A stretch of DNA of 7,138 nucleotides. It comes from DATLBY01 sp035526665 (lineage in GTDB: Bacteria; Acidobacteriota; Terriglobia; Bryobacterales; Bryobacteraceae). Below are positions 1 to 5,475 of this stretch, one piece after another. The DNA is taken from contig DATLBY010000080.1 of assembly GCA_035526665.1 (NCBI GenBank), positions 1 to 7,138 on the forward strand. Direction: 5' to 3'. How positions within the stretch are numbered: position 1 is the stretch's first letter; the number at the start of each line of letters is the position of its first letter. Below the pieces are notes generated by a model. It was not told the origin of the DNA, did not search any database, and worked only from the letters and a program-made list of their open reading frames with translations. The position numbers and the translations under genes were made by a program.

Positions 1-381
1 CTTGCCACCTCGTTGTCCGAAGACCGCACCGGCCGGATGGTCAATGCCGAGGGACAGGAAGGGGAAAAGAAGGTTTGGGGCAAGCGTTCCCCCTGGGTGG
101 ATTACTTCGGCAAGGTGGAGGATAAGACGGTCGGCGTCACTATCATGGACCACCCATCGAATCCCCGGCATCCCACTTACTGGCACTCCCGCGCTTACGG
201 CCTATTTGCCGCCAATCCCTTCGGTGTAAAAGATTTCACCGGCGATAAGACGCAAAACGGAAATATGGTGGTCGAGGTTGGGCACCCCATAACCTTTCGC
301 TACCGTGTTGTCATTCACCCGGGTGACGCGAAAAGCGTAAAGATCGCGGACTGGTATCAGAAGTATTCTGCTTTAAAGTAA
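1..381 (+). CDS. DUF6807 (PmoA-like) family protein, C-terminal fragment
   Basis: This is the C-terminal end of a gene that enters from the left edge. Frame 1 is open from base 1 to a TAA at 379-381, giving about 126 residues, so the true start lies outside the window. The key block is GVTIMDHPSNPRHPTYWHSR followed by YGLFAANPFG, which I recognise as the signature of the DUF6807 family. Databases often label this family 'methane oxygenase PmoA', but it has no established link to particulate methane monooxygenase. Members are common in Acidobacteriota, Planctomycetota and Bacteroidota, and are often found near sugar-related oxidoreductases and secreted enzymes. The biochemical role is unknown. 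The end of the fragment (HPITFRYRVVIHPG) looks like beta strands of a sandwich fold. The TTG at 13 is only an internal codon, because the frame continues upstream of it. Confidence 0.85.
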   Translation, partial: LATSLSEDRTGRMVNAEGQEGEKKVWGKRSPWVDYFGKVEDKTVGVTIMDHPSNPRHPTYWHSRAYGLFAANPFGVKDFTGDKTQNGNMVVEVGHPITFRYRVVIHPGDAKSVKIADWYQKYSALK

Positions 382-609
382 TCCTCTGTTCGCCCGGTAA
401 TTCATACCAACTATCGACAAAAGTGCGCGTGGTTACATACCACGCGCACCGCAGGAATCCCGCACCTTCCGCGAAACTCTCTTTCCACAGCTAGTTAGCC
501 GTTCGTCCATCTGGCCCGGCACGTGCTCCAATACTCCGGACATCGTGAGAAGTATGCCGCCGCGCACGCTCAATCGTTTGCGCGAGTGCACATTCCTCGG
601 ACTAATCAT
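382..609. other. Intergenic region between DUF6807 and DUF892 genes
   Basis: This 228-bp stretch has no convincing gene. It holds a perfect hairpin at 423-449. The DUF892 reading frame stays open upstream to a GTG at 523, but the 29 residues this would add do not look like the family. The promoter of the DUF892-catalase unit should lie here, yet I found no pair of -35 and -10 boxes at good spacing that would give a sensible leader for the ATG at 610. Confidence 0.6.
423..449. terminator. Perfect 11-bp hairpin, possible terminator
   Basis: GTGCGCGTGGT at 423-433 pairs perfectly with ACCACGCGCAC at 439-449 around a 5-base loop (TACAT). It lies 41 bp after the DUF6807 stop codon, where a terminator is expected. 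On the + strand no T-run follows. On the - strand the hairpin is followed directly by TTTT (the AAAA at 419-422). It therefore looks more like an intrinsic terminator for antisense transcripts, or a 3'-end stabilising stem for the DUF6807 mRNA. Confidence 0.45.
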
Positions 610-1158
610 ATGAATCCACTAAAAGAATTACTTGTTGAACAGCTCCGCGACCTTCTCCACGCGGAGGGCCAATTGATGGCGGCGCTGCCCAAAATGGCGG
701 AAGCCGCTAACCATCCGAAGCTAAAAGAGGCTTTTTTGACGCACCTCCAACAGACGGAAAAGCATGTTGAGCGGCTAAAAACTGCTTTTCAACTGCTTGG
801 TGCGAAGGAGCAGCCCACACCCTGTAAAGGCATGATGGGATTACTGGAAGAAGGCCAAGAGACGATTGAGAAAGGCGGGGAAAAACCGGAAAAAGCGGCT
901 GATCTACTGTTAATTGCGGCCGCACAGAAGGTGGAACATTACGAGATTTCCGGTTACGGTACCGCTCGCAGTGTGGCCCTGCAGATTGGCGAACGCGAAG
1001 TAGCCACTCTCCTCTCGCACACTCTGGGCGATGAGGAACGCTCGGATTACTTGCTCACGGAACTCGCCAAGCCGTTAATGCAGCAGGCCAGCATGGACGA
1101 AGAAGGGCCGGAATCGAAAACGGCGCGGACCAGGAAAGCCGCGCCTAAGCGGGGTTAA
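610..1158 (+). CDS. DUF892 ferritin-like stress protein (YciE/YciF family)
   Basis: The protein has 182 residues and is an all-helical ferritin-like member of the DUF892 family, related to enterobacterial YciE and YciF. These are stress-induced soluble proteins thought to bind a di-metal centre; their reaction is not established. Family blocks are clear: EQLRDLLHAEGQL near residue 10, ALPKMAEAA near 25, QQTEKHVERL near 47, AAAQKVEHYEISGYGTAR near 103 and LGDEERSDYLLTELA near 139. Likely metal-binding residues lie among E19, E50, H52, E109, H110, E112 and E142/E143; I infer these from position only. The last 20 or so residues form a basic, Lys/Arg-rich tail. ATG at 610 is chosen because family members begin with this MNPLKELL-type helix; it has no good Shine-Dalgarno sequence. 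The manganese catalase follows after 11 bp, so the two are almost certainly co-transcribed. This pairing mirrors the yciGFE-katN locus. Confidence 0.88.
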   Translation: MNPLKELLVEQLRDLLHAEGQLMAALPKMAEAANHPKLKEAFLTHLQQTEKHVERLKTAFQLLGAKEQPTPCKGMMGLLEEGQETIEKGGEKPEKAADLLLIAAAQKVEHYEISGYGTARSVALQIGEREVATLLSHTLGDEERSDYLLTELAKPLMQQASMDEEGPESKTARTRKAAPKRG

Positions 1159-1169
1159 AAGGAGACCTT

Positions 1170-1940
1170 ATGTACCATCACATCAAGAAATTAATGTACA
1201 CCGTGCAGGTGGGTACTCCTGACCCCAAATTCGGCAACATGTTGCTGGAACAGTTTGGAGGAGCTAACGGCGAACTCGCCGCGGCGATGCAATATTCCAT
1301 CCAAGGACTGAACTGTGACGATCCCGATCGAAAAGATCTATTGATGGACATCGGTACCGAAGAGTTGAGCCATCTGGAAATTGTGGGCACGCTCGCGCGC
1401 ATGCACCTGAAGCCGATGAAAAACAACCGTACGGCCGCGGAGGCAGATCCTCTGATTGCGATTGCCGGCGGTGGCGGAGTAGCACTGCAAAATTCCATGG
1501 GAGATGCATGGACGGCGGACTACTTGAAAATTACCGGGGAGCTGGACGTGGACCTTCGCAGCAATATTGCTGCGGAAGCCCGCGCCAAAATCGTCTATGA
1601 GCGGCTCATTCATTTCTGCGACGATCCCGGCACCATCGACGCGCTGCAATTCTTAATGACACGGGAAATTACCCATATGAAGGCTTTTACCGCCGCATTG
1701 GAAAGCCTCGGAAAGGACAGGTTTTCCATCGGCAGCATTCCTCCTACGGCCGGATTAGTCGACCAATACTTCGATGATTCCACCGGAACAGGTGACCGCG
1801 GCGAACCTAACGCAAGGGGACCCTGGAACGAAGGCGGCGATTGGGAGCTTGTTTCTGCGCCGGCTTTCAAGGATTTTGAGTCCCCGGAGAAAGGCACCCG
1901 CCAGCCGGCGACCGGCACTGGAAAACGTAGCTCGGAATAA
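1170..1940 (+). CDS. Manganese catalase (non-heme catalase)
   Basis: The enzyme has 256 residues and breaks down hydrogen peroxide to water and oxygen with a dimanganese centre instead of heme. The N-terminal block (VGTPDPKFGNMLLEQFGGANGELAAAMQY) and the TEELSHLEIVGTLARM block are diagnostic. Probable metal ligands are E35, E65, H68, E136 and H169. E136 and H169 are 33 residues apart, the same as the E148/H181 pair I recall from the Lactobacillus plantarum enzyme. The C-terminal RGPWNEGGDWELV (about 216-228) is the usual tail that packs across the neighbouring subunit. The length is slightly short for the family (about 270-300), but nothing essential seems missing. There is no signal peptide, so it is cytoplasmic. 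ATG at 1170 has a strong Shine-Dalgarno sequence (AAAGGAGA, 1158-1165, 5 bases before the start) that overlaps the DUF892 stop, which supports one operon and coupled translation. It is a KatN-type catalase; I leave the symbol blank because orthology is not tested. Confidence 0.95.
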   Translation: MYHHIKKLMYTVQVGTPDPKFGNMLLEQFGGANGELAAAMQYSIQGLNCDDPDRKDLLMDIGTEELSHLEIVGTLARMHLKPMKNNRTAAEADPLIAIAGGGGVALQNSMGDAWTADYLKITGELDVDLRSNIAAEARAKIVYERLIHFCDDPGTIDALQFLMTREITHMKAFTAALESLGKDRFSIGSIPPTAGLVDQYFDDSTGTGDRGEPNARGPWNEGGDWELVSAPAFKDFESPEKGTRQPATGTGKRSSE

Positions 1941-1947
1941 AAGAAAT

Positions 1948-1978
1948 GCCGCGGGGCTGGCTTGGCTAACCCCGCGGC
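1948..1978 (-). terminator. Intrinsic terminator at the convergent junction
   Basis: GCCGCGGGG at 1948-1956 pairs perfectly with CCCCGCGGC at 1970-1978, a 9-bp GC stem with a 13-base loop. For - strand transcripts the stem is followed by a T-rich run (ATTTCTTTTATT, reading 1947 down to 1936), a good intrinsic terminator for the kinase-regulator-heme protein unit. The stem contains the last codons and stop of the heme protein gene. On the + strand a T7 run sits 20 bases past the stem (1999-2005), too far for a classic terminator, although the hairpin could still protect the catalase mRNA 3' end. Confidence 0.65.
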
Positions 1979-3270
1979 GTCCAGTAAGCGGGCAGTCCTT
2001 TTTTTGTTTCGAGTAGGATCTCTAGTATCGCTTTGCGGTCCGCTACGGAAAGGTTGGCGTAAGCGGGACTGTTGTCGACGCCCGTCAGCACCTCCCAAAG
2101 CCGCCGGTAAATCTGCTCCCTGGCTATTCGGGGAATCGCATCAAAGGCTTCAGAATAGATTAGATAGCTGCACGGGTACTTGAACATACGCCGCGTTAGA
2201 TCGAAATCGCGCAATGATCGGCCCTGCGCGTCGCGAGGTCCCAGCTTTGCAAATTCGGCTGCAAAGCCCGAGGTGCCCCGCACCTCCGCAGTAAGGGGGG
2301 CCTCCTCCGCAAACACTAGATACCGGACCAGTTCATCGCTGGCATTGTGGATGCGGCGGCGGGTGGAATCGCTGACTGCGTCCTCAGGCTCATGCAAGAT
2401 ACGGTTCATCCCGATTTGCGCATGGAGCGCCATGCGTTCTTCCCAGCCGACACGGGTGATCAGATTCGTCATCCGGGATTGGTGTTCCAGCACCATCAGA
2501 GACACGATATCGCTATGCGGGCTTAAGTAGGCGCCGGTGTCGAACTTCGCCTTCAAATCCGTGATGTTCGCGCCATGGCTGACCTCCAGCTTTCCGGTCT
2601 CCTTGTCTTCGGCCGTCACATTTCCCATATGCAACGCGGTCCCGTGGGTGCCGGAGACGTACCAACCTCCCCACCTCTCAGCAAACGGGCTGCGATGATC
2701 GGTGACGAAAGTTCCCGCCTGGAAGACGGGCATTCCCGTGGTACTTGTATGAACGGACCGCACGACAGATCCGGGCACGCCCAATGTAGCGGAAGAATGG
2801 TGACACTGCAGACACTCGTACCGGCGTACAAAGCGAACCCGCTCTGATTTTTCCTGATCCAGGGTGTAAAAAACGATGCCTTGACGGGGGTCGAGGGCGG
2901 AAAGCTCCACCACATCACCGCCTCTCACGGAACCTACTGCAACCCGGTCATTGAAATAGATCGCGCGCGGGCTGCGCGGCGAAATGCGGGGCGACTGAAA
3001 ACTGGTTTTCGAAAACACCAGGACCTGAGAGGATATGGGAACATTCAAAAGGTGTAGCACGGCAGGTACATAGCCGAACTGCGGGTCGAAATCCAATTTG
3101 ACCTCGCCCTTTTCCAAGCGTCTCTGCAGGGCACTAACGGGATCGTTGGCTGGTTCCGAGGCATAGCGGATAGCCTCATGATCGAGCGGCAGCAAATAGG
3201 AGCCTTCCAGCCCACCCTTCAAATACAGAGCAATGCACAGGGTAAAGATGGCAACGGCTATAAACTTCAT
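1966..3270 (-). CDS. Secreted monoheme c-type cytochrome-like protein, function unknown
   Basis: The protein has 434 residues. It starts with a hydrophobic export signal or anchor (FIAVAIFTLCIALYL, 3-17) with no lipobox. A single CxxCH heme-attachment motif (CLQCH, residues 153-157) shows it is exported and carries covalent heme c. The region after it is rich in motifs that look conserved: SSATLGVPGSVVRSVH, then FQAGTFVTDHRSPFAERWGG and WYVSGTHGTALHMGN. These give several candidate distal ligands (M180, H192, H209, H214, M215). The C-terminal half (about 255-434) is mostly helical with no domain I can name. I recall similar proteins in Acidobacteriota annotated only as hypothetical or cytochrome c domain-containing; no function is known to me. 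The ATG at 3270 gives the export signal at the very N-terminus but has no Shine-Dalgarno at normal spacing, and it lies inside an inverted repeat. The gene is 48 bp after the response regulator on the same strand, so co-transcription is likely, although a TATAAT box suggests its own promoter too. Confidence 0.78.
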   Translation of the reverse strand: MKFIAVAIFTLCIALYLKGGLEGSYLLPLDHEAIRYASEPANDPVSALQRRLEKGEVKLDFDPQFGYVPAVLHLLNVPISSQVLVFSKTSFQSPRISPRSPRAIYFNDRVAVGSVRGGDVVELSALDPRQGIVFYTLDQEKSERVRFVRRYECLQCHHSSATLGVPGSVVRSVHTSTTGMPVFQAGTFVTDHRSPFAERWGGWYVSGTHGTALHMGNVTAEDKETGKLEVSHGANITDLKAKFDTGAYLSPHSDIVSLMVLEHQSRMTNLITRVGWEERMALHAQIGMNRILHEPEDAVSDSTRRRIHNASDELVRYLVFAEEAPLTAEVRGTSGFAAEFAKLGPRDAQGRSLRDFDLTRRMFKYPCSYLIYSEAFDAIPRIAREQIYRRLWEVLTGVDNSPAYANLSVADRKAILEILLETKKGLPAYWTPRG

Positions 3271-3300
3271 AGGAGTACTGCGGGAGTGAGGACTCCTATG
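3268..3300. repeat. 9-bp inverted repeat containing the heme protein's start codon
   Basis: CATAGGAGT at 3268-3276 and ACTCCTATG at 3292-3300 are exact inverted copies with a 15-base spacer. Read on the - strand, the far arm carries AGGAG and the near arm ends in the ATG start codon. If the mRNA includes both arms, a hairpin would hide the start codon. If transcription starts from the adjacent TATAAT box, the start point falls inside the far arm and the dyad would act as DNA, like an operator. Confidence 0.5.
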
Positions 3301-3306
3301 ATTATA
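3301..3306 (-). promoter_or_regulatory. Consensus -10 box upstream of the heme protein gene
   Basis: The - strand reads TATAAT here, a perfect sigma-70-type -10 hexamer, 30 bases before the start codon and directly next to the inverted repeat. No acceptable -35 hexamer is found 16-18 bases upstream and there is no extended -10 TG, so an activator would be needed or the match is chance. It would give the heme protein a promoter separate from the kinase operon. Confidence 0.3.
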
Positions 3307-3318
3307 ACCTGGGTATCA

Positions 3319-3750
3319 CTAGCGTTGGGTCACCGCCGAAAGGAGGGCCGTGCGCCCTCGGTCGATGCCGGCAGCCATCGCATTGGAGTGACGCTCAAAC
3401 GCCTGTTGAATCTTCGCGACGAGCGAAACGGCGGTAAACGGTTTTTCAATAAACTCGTCGCTCGCCGTCATTAGCCTGTCAGACCCATCCGCGTAGCCGG
3501 ACATGAAAACGATCGGCAAATCCGGCCGGATCGTACGGGCGCGCTTGGCAAGCTCCTTGCCGCCCATCCCCGGCATTTTGAGGTCCGTCAACAACATGTC
3601 AAAGCGCTGGCTTGGCGTGCCCACCAGCGAGAGCGCCTCCTCGCCGGAGCCAGCGTCACTGACTTTATAGCCACGCTCCGAAAGTATTCTGCTCACCAGC
3701 ATCCGAATTATCGGCTCATCATCAACCACAAGAATGCTGAAATCTGTCAA
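3319..3750 (-). CDS. Single-domain response regulator (receiver only)
   Basis: The protein has 143 residues from the chosen start and is a CheY-like receiver with no output domain. Key residues are all present: acidic pair D10/D11, phospho-acceptor D56 (LLTDLKMPGMGG), switch residue S84 (VFMSGYAD) and K103-P104 (FIEKPF). The last 25 or so residues (from about 118) are a short tail without a recognisable domain. It would accept phosphate from the kinase encoded just upstream and act by protein contact or phosphorelay rather than by DNA binding. The frame is open to a TTG at 3807, but the TTG at 3750 is preferred: it gives the typical MTDFSILVVDDEP start and has a GGAG 5 bases upstream. The gap to the kinase stop is 119 bp, unusually long for such a pair, and contains an imperfect inverted repeat. 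The heme protein gene follows after 48 bp. Confidence 0.9.
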   Translation of the reverse strand: MTDFSILVVDDEPIIRMLVSRILSERGYKVSDAGSGEEALSLVGTPSQRFDMLLTDLKMPGMGGKELAKRARTIRPDLPIVFMSGYADGSDRLMTASDEFIEKPFTAVSLVAKIQQAFERHSNAMAAGIDRGRTALLSAVTQR

Positions 3751-3755
3751 GTTCG

Positions 3756-3759
3756 CTCC
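3756..3759 (-). promoter_or_regulatory. Ribosome binding site that decides the regulator's start
   Basis: The - strand reads GGAG here, five bases before the TTG at 3750. No comparable site precedes the more distal TTG at 3807, which directly follows an in-frame TAG. This favours the shorter protein starting right at the receiver domain. Confidence 0.6.
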
Positions 3760-3814
3760 GAAACCAAGAGTGACCAGCTTGCGACCTGGACTACCGTCGC
3801 AGTACAACTATCGG

Positions 3815-3857
3815 ACAAAACCTTACTAAAATACACCTTTTTTCACAGGTTTTTTGT
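3815..3857. repeat. Imperfect inverted repeat between kinase and regulator genes
   Basis: ACAAAACCT at 3815-3823 and AGGTTTTTTGT at 3847-3857 are inverted copies that differ by two extra T's in the second arm, with a 23-base spacer. The region is AT-rich compared with the flanking genes. It could form a weak hairpin in the mRNA between kinase and regulator and adjust their relative expression, but the arms are low in complexity. Confidence 0.25.
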
Positions 3858-3869
3858 ACGGAAATCACC

Positions 3870-5357
3870 TTAGACGGCCGCCTTTGGAAGCCCGATCCAG
3901 ATGATGGTCCCGCTACCCGGGGCCGAAGCGAGAGCGATTGTGCCCGCTGCCTTCTTAACAATGCCGTAGACCACGGGCAGTCCGAGCCCCAATTTCCCAC
4001 TCCGGCTGGTGCAAAAAGGCTCAAATATGCGGCTCAGGAGGGCATCCTCGATGCCGGAACCGGTGTCTTTCACGGCGATAAATTGCATATTTTCGTCCAA
4101 AATGTCACCAAATCGATGCACTTGGCGCAGCTTTCCAAGGTCGGGCTTGGCGTCGAAGGTCTCCACGGTGACATCGCCGGGACCCGAAAGGGCTTCCGCC
4201 GCATTGGAAACGAGGTTCACTACAATGGTTTCAAAGTCTTGGGCGCTCATCTTTACGTCGCCGGCCCGATCCGCCAGCAGAAAATGAAGCGACGTGTTTT
4301 TGCCGGCAAGTTGCTGCAACTGTGGGCGGATTCCCTGGATCGCGCGGTTCACAGGGAACACCTCCAGCTTGCCGGGGCGGCCACGGCTAAACGTAAGCAG
4401 TTGAGACGTCATTTCGGCAGCGCTATTGGCGGCATCGGAAATACAGCCGACTTCACGAGCTAACGACTCGACGGAGCCAAACTTACGGGCGACCAAGTCG
4501 GCATAACTAAGTACGATCGTCAGTAAGTTATTGAATCGGTGGGCAATTTCTCCGGACATCCGTTCCAGCGCGTCCATCGCCTGGCGCTGCGTTTCGACCT
4601 CGTTGGCCGGAGGCCGAATGCGCGCACTGCACACGGTAGTGCTCTTATCTTCATGAATCACCGACGTTTCGGTAGTCTCCACCAAAATCTGGCGGCCATC
4701 TTTAGTCAGAAGGTCGCCGGAACGGGTAATGACAAGCCGGTCCCCAGTCCGCGATGTCGCCGCTCCCGGATGGGGAGAGATGAGGTCATCAATGCTCATG
4801 CCGAGCAGTTCCGATGGCGAGAAGCCCACCAAGCCCGCAAATGAGTCATTTGCGAAGATCAATTGTCTATAAGCCTCAATGACATACATGGCGTTCGGCG
4901 CCTGTTGCAACCATATGGCGGCCAATTCATTCTTTGCTCTTTTGAAGCCTTGAAGCTCTGGCGGCGCTACAGTTGCCACAATTCGGCCGGAGGTTCCAGC
5001 CAACCTTGCCAGTTCGACTTCGAGTTTCTCGCCGGATCCGACAGGCAGGCCGATCTTCGCCACCCGATTCGGCGCCAGGAGCTGTGAACTCAAGTGTTTC
5101 GATCGCGAGACGTCCTGGGTGAGTGCCGAGAAGAGGCGGGAGTCGAGCCCGTTCTCCTCAAGAATCCTCGAGAAAGCATGGTTGTGGCTGACAAGGCGAA
5201 GGTCATTATCGAGAATGCCAACGCCGCAGGGGAGGGTGTCGAGGACATCGCTCGAGAGCCGTGATTCGTATTCGGCCAGGCGGAGGAGCTTTTGCACTTC
5301 GCCCGCGGACCACCAGGTATCGATTAACTCCATCAGCGGTAACTCGTTAGCCCCCAT
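3870..5357 (-). CDS. Soluble PAS-domain sensor histidine kinase
   Basis: The protein has 495 residues and no membrane segments, so it senses a cytoplasmic signal. A divergent PAS-like domain (about 36-132) is followed by a clearer PAS domain (about 148-245, with NDSFAGLVGFSPSELLGMS). The dimerisation region has the H-box SGEIAHRFNNLLTIV with phospho-acceptor H273. This HxFNN form belongs to the class of kinases often seen in PAS-rich and hybrid kinases. The ATPase domain has all boxes: N-box NLVSNAAEAL (381-390), G1 DTGSGI (431-436), F-box IFEPFCTSR (444-452) and G2 GLGLPVVYGIV (457-467). The partner is the receiver protein encoded next. ATG at 5357 is the first start but has no Shine-Dalgarno and lies only three bases from a -10-like TATAGT. 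If that promoter is real, the internal ATG at 5333 (MELIDTWW) may be the true start, eight residues shorter. Confidence 0.92.
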   Translation of the reverse strand: MGANELPLMELIDTWWSAGEVQKLLRLAEYESRLSSDVLDTLPCGVGILDNDLRLVSHNHAFSRILEENGLDSRLFSALTQDVSRSKHLSSQLLAPNRVAKIGLPVGSGEKLEVELARLAGTSGRIVATVAPPELQGFKRAKNELAAIWLQQAPNAMYVIEAYRQLIFANDSFAGLVGFSPSELLGMSIDDLISPHPGAATSRTGDRLVITRSGDLLTKDGRQILVETTETSVIHEDKSTTVCSARIRPPANEVETQRQAMDALERMSGEIAHRFNNLLTIVLSYADLVARKFGSVESLAREVGCISDAANSAAEMTSQLLTFSRGRPGKLEVFPVNRAIQGIRPQLQQLAGKNTSLHFLLADRAGDVKMSAQDFETIVVNLVSNAAEALSGPGDVTVETFDAKPDLGKLRQVHRFGDILDENMQFIAVKDTGSGIEDALLSRIFEPFCTSRSGKLGLGLPVVYGIVKKAAGTIALASAPGSGTIIWIGLPKAAV

Positions 5358-5360
5358 TGC

Positions 5361-5389
5361 ACTATAAGGGACCGTTACCGCAAAACCAA
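5361..5389 (-). promoter_or_regulatory. Candidate sigma-70-type promoter for the kinase operon
   Basis: On the - strand, TTGGTT (5389-5384) and TATAGT (5366-5361) are 17 bases apart. The -10 box matches consensus at 5 of 6 positions and the -35 at 3 of 6. Transcription would start near 5354, at or within the first annotated codon, which argues for a start at 5333 or for a different promoter. Confidence 0.35.
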
Positions 5390-5402
5390 TGGAGCGGGAA
5401 GG

Positions 5403-5419
5403 GTACGCCGTACTAGTAC
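5403..5419. repeat. Overlapping GTAC palindromes, operator-like
   Basis: The 17 bases GTACGCCGTACTAGTAC hold three GTAC units. GTACG-C-CGTAC (5403-5413) is an inverted repeat with a one-base centre. GTACTAGTAC (5410-5419) is a perfect 10-bp palindrome, and the two share the middle GTAC. The site lies 14 bases upstream of the candidate kinase -35 box, in the divergent region, where a regulator could control both genes. Confidence 0.4.
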
Positions 5420-5461
5420 AACTCTCTGAGAACCGGCATTAGACGTGTAAGGTTTATCGTT

Positions 5462-5467
5462 TAGAAT
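5462..5467 (+). promoter_or_regulatory. -10-like box suggesting a leaderless transcript
   Basis: TAGAAT matches the -10 consensus at 5 of 6 positions and ends eight bases before the ATG at 5476. A transcript from it would begin at or within a base or two of the start codon. The -35 region at 17-base spacing (TTAGAC, 5439-5444) is poor. The lack of any Shine-Dalgarno before this ATG fits a leaderless mRNA. Confidence 0.3.
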
Positions 5468-5475
5468 GACTTGAT

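Larger units (their letters stand above)
5358..5475. promoter_or_regulatory. Divergent intergenic region with promoters on both strands
   Basis: This 118-bp region separates the kinase gene (- strand) from the coiled-coil gene (+ strand) and must drive both. It contains a candidate - strand promoter (5361-5389), a + strand -10-like box (5462-5467) and an overlapping palindrome array (5403-5419) between them. No reading frame of note lies inside it. Confidence 0.6.

Noticed and set aside
1..381. True PmoA subunit of particulate methane monooxygenase
   Set aside because: The fragment has DUF6807 motifs and no transmembrane helices. The PmoA label on this family is an annotation carry-over, and no pmoB or pmoC is present.
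578..606. Possible promoter TTGCGC-N17-ACTAAT before the DUF892 gene
   Set aside because: Both boxes are weak and the predicted transcription start would fall just after the ATG at 610.
523..609. N-terminal extension of the DUF892 protein from a GTG at 523
   Set aside because: The 29 extra residues have no family resemblance, and DUF892 proteins normally begin at the helix that starts with the ATG at 610.
1610..2098. - strand reading frame of 162 codons across the convergent junction
   Set aside because: It is antisense to the catalase and out of frame with the heme protein, and it has no family motif.
5410..5419. GTACTAGTAC as a TrpR-like operator
   Set aside because: It shares the ACTAGT core with trp operators, but the flanking architecture differs, no tryptophan genes are present and TrpR is not expected in this type of bacterium.
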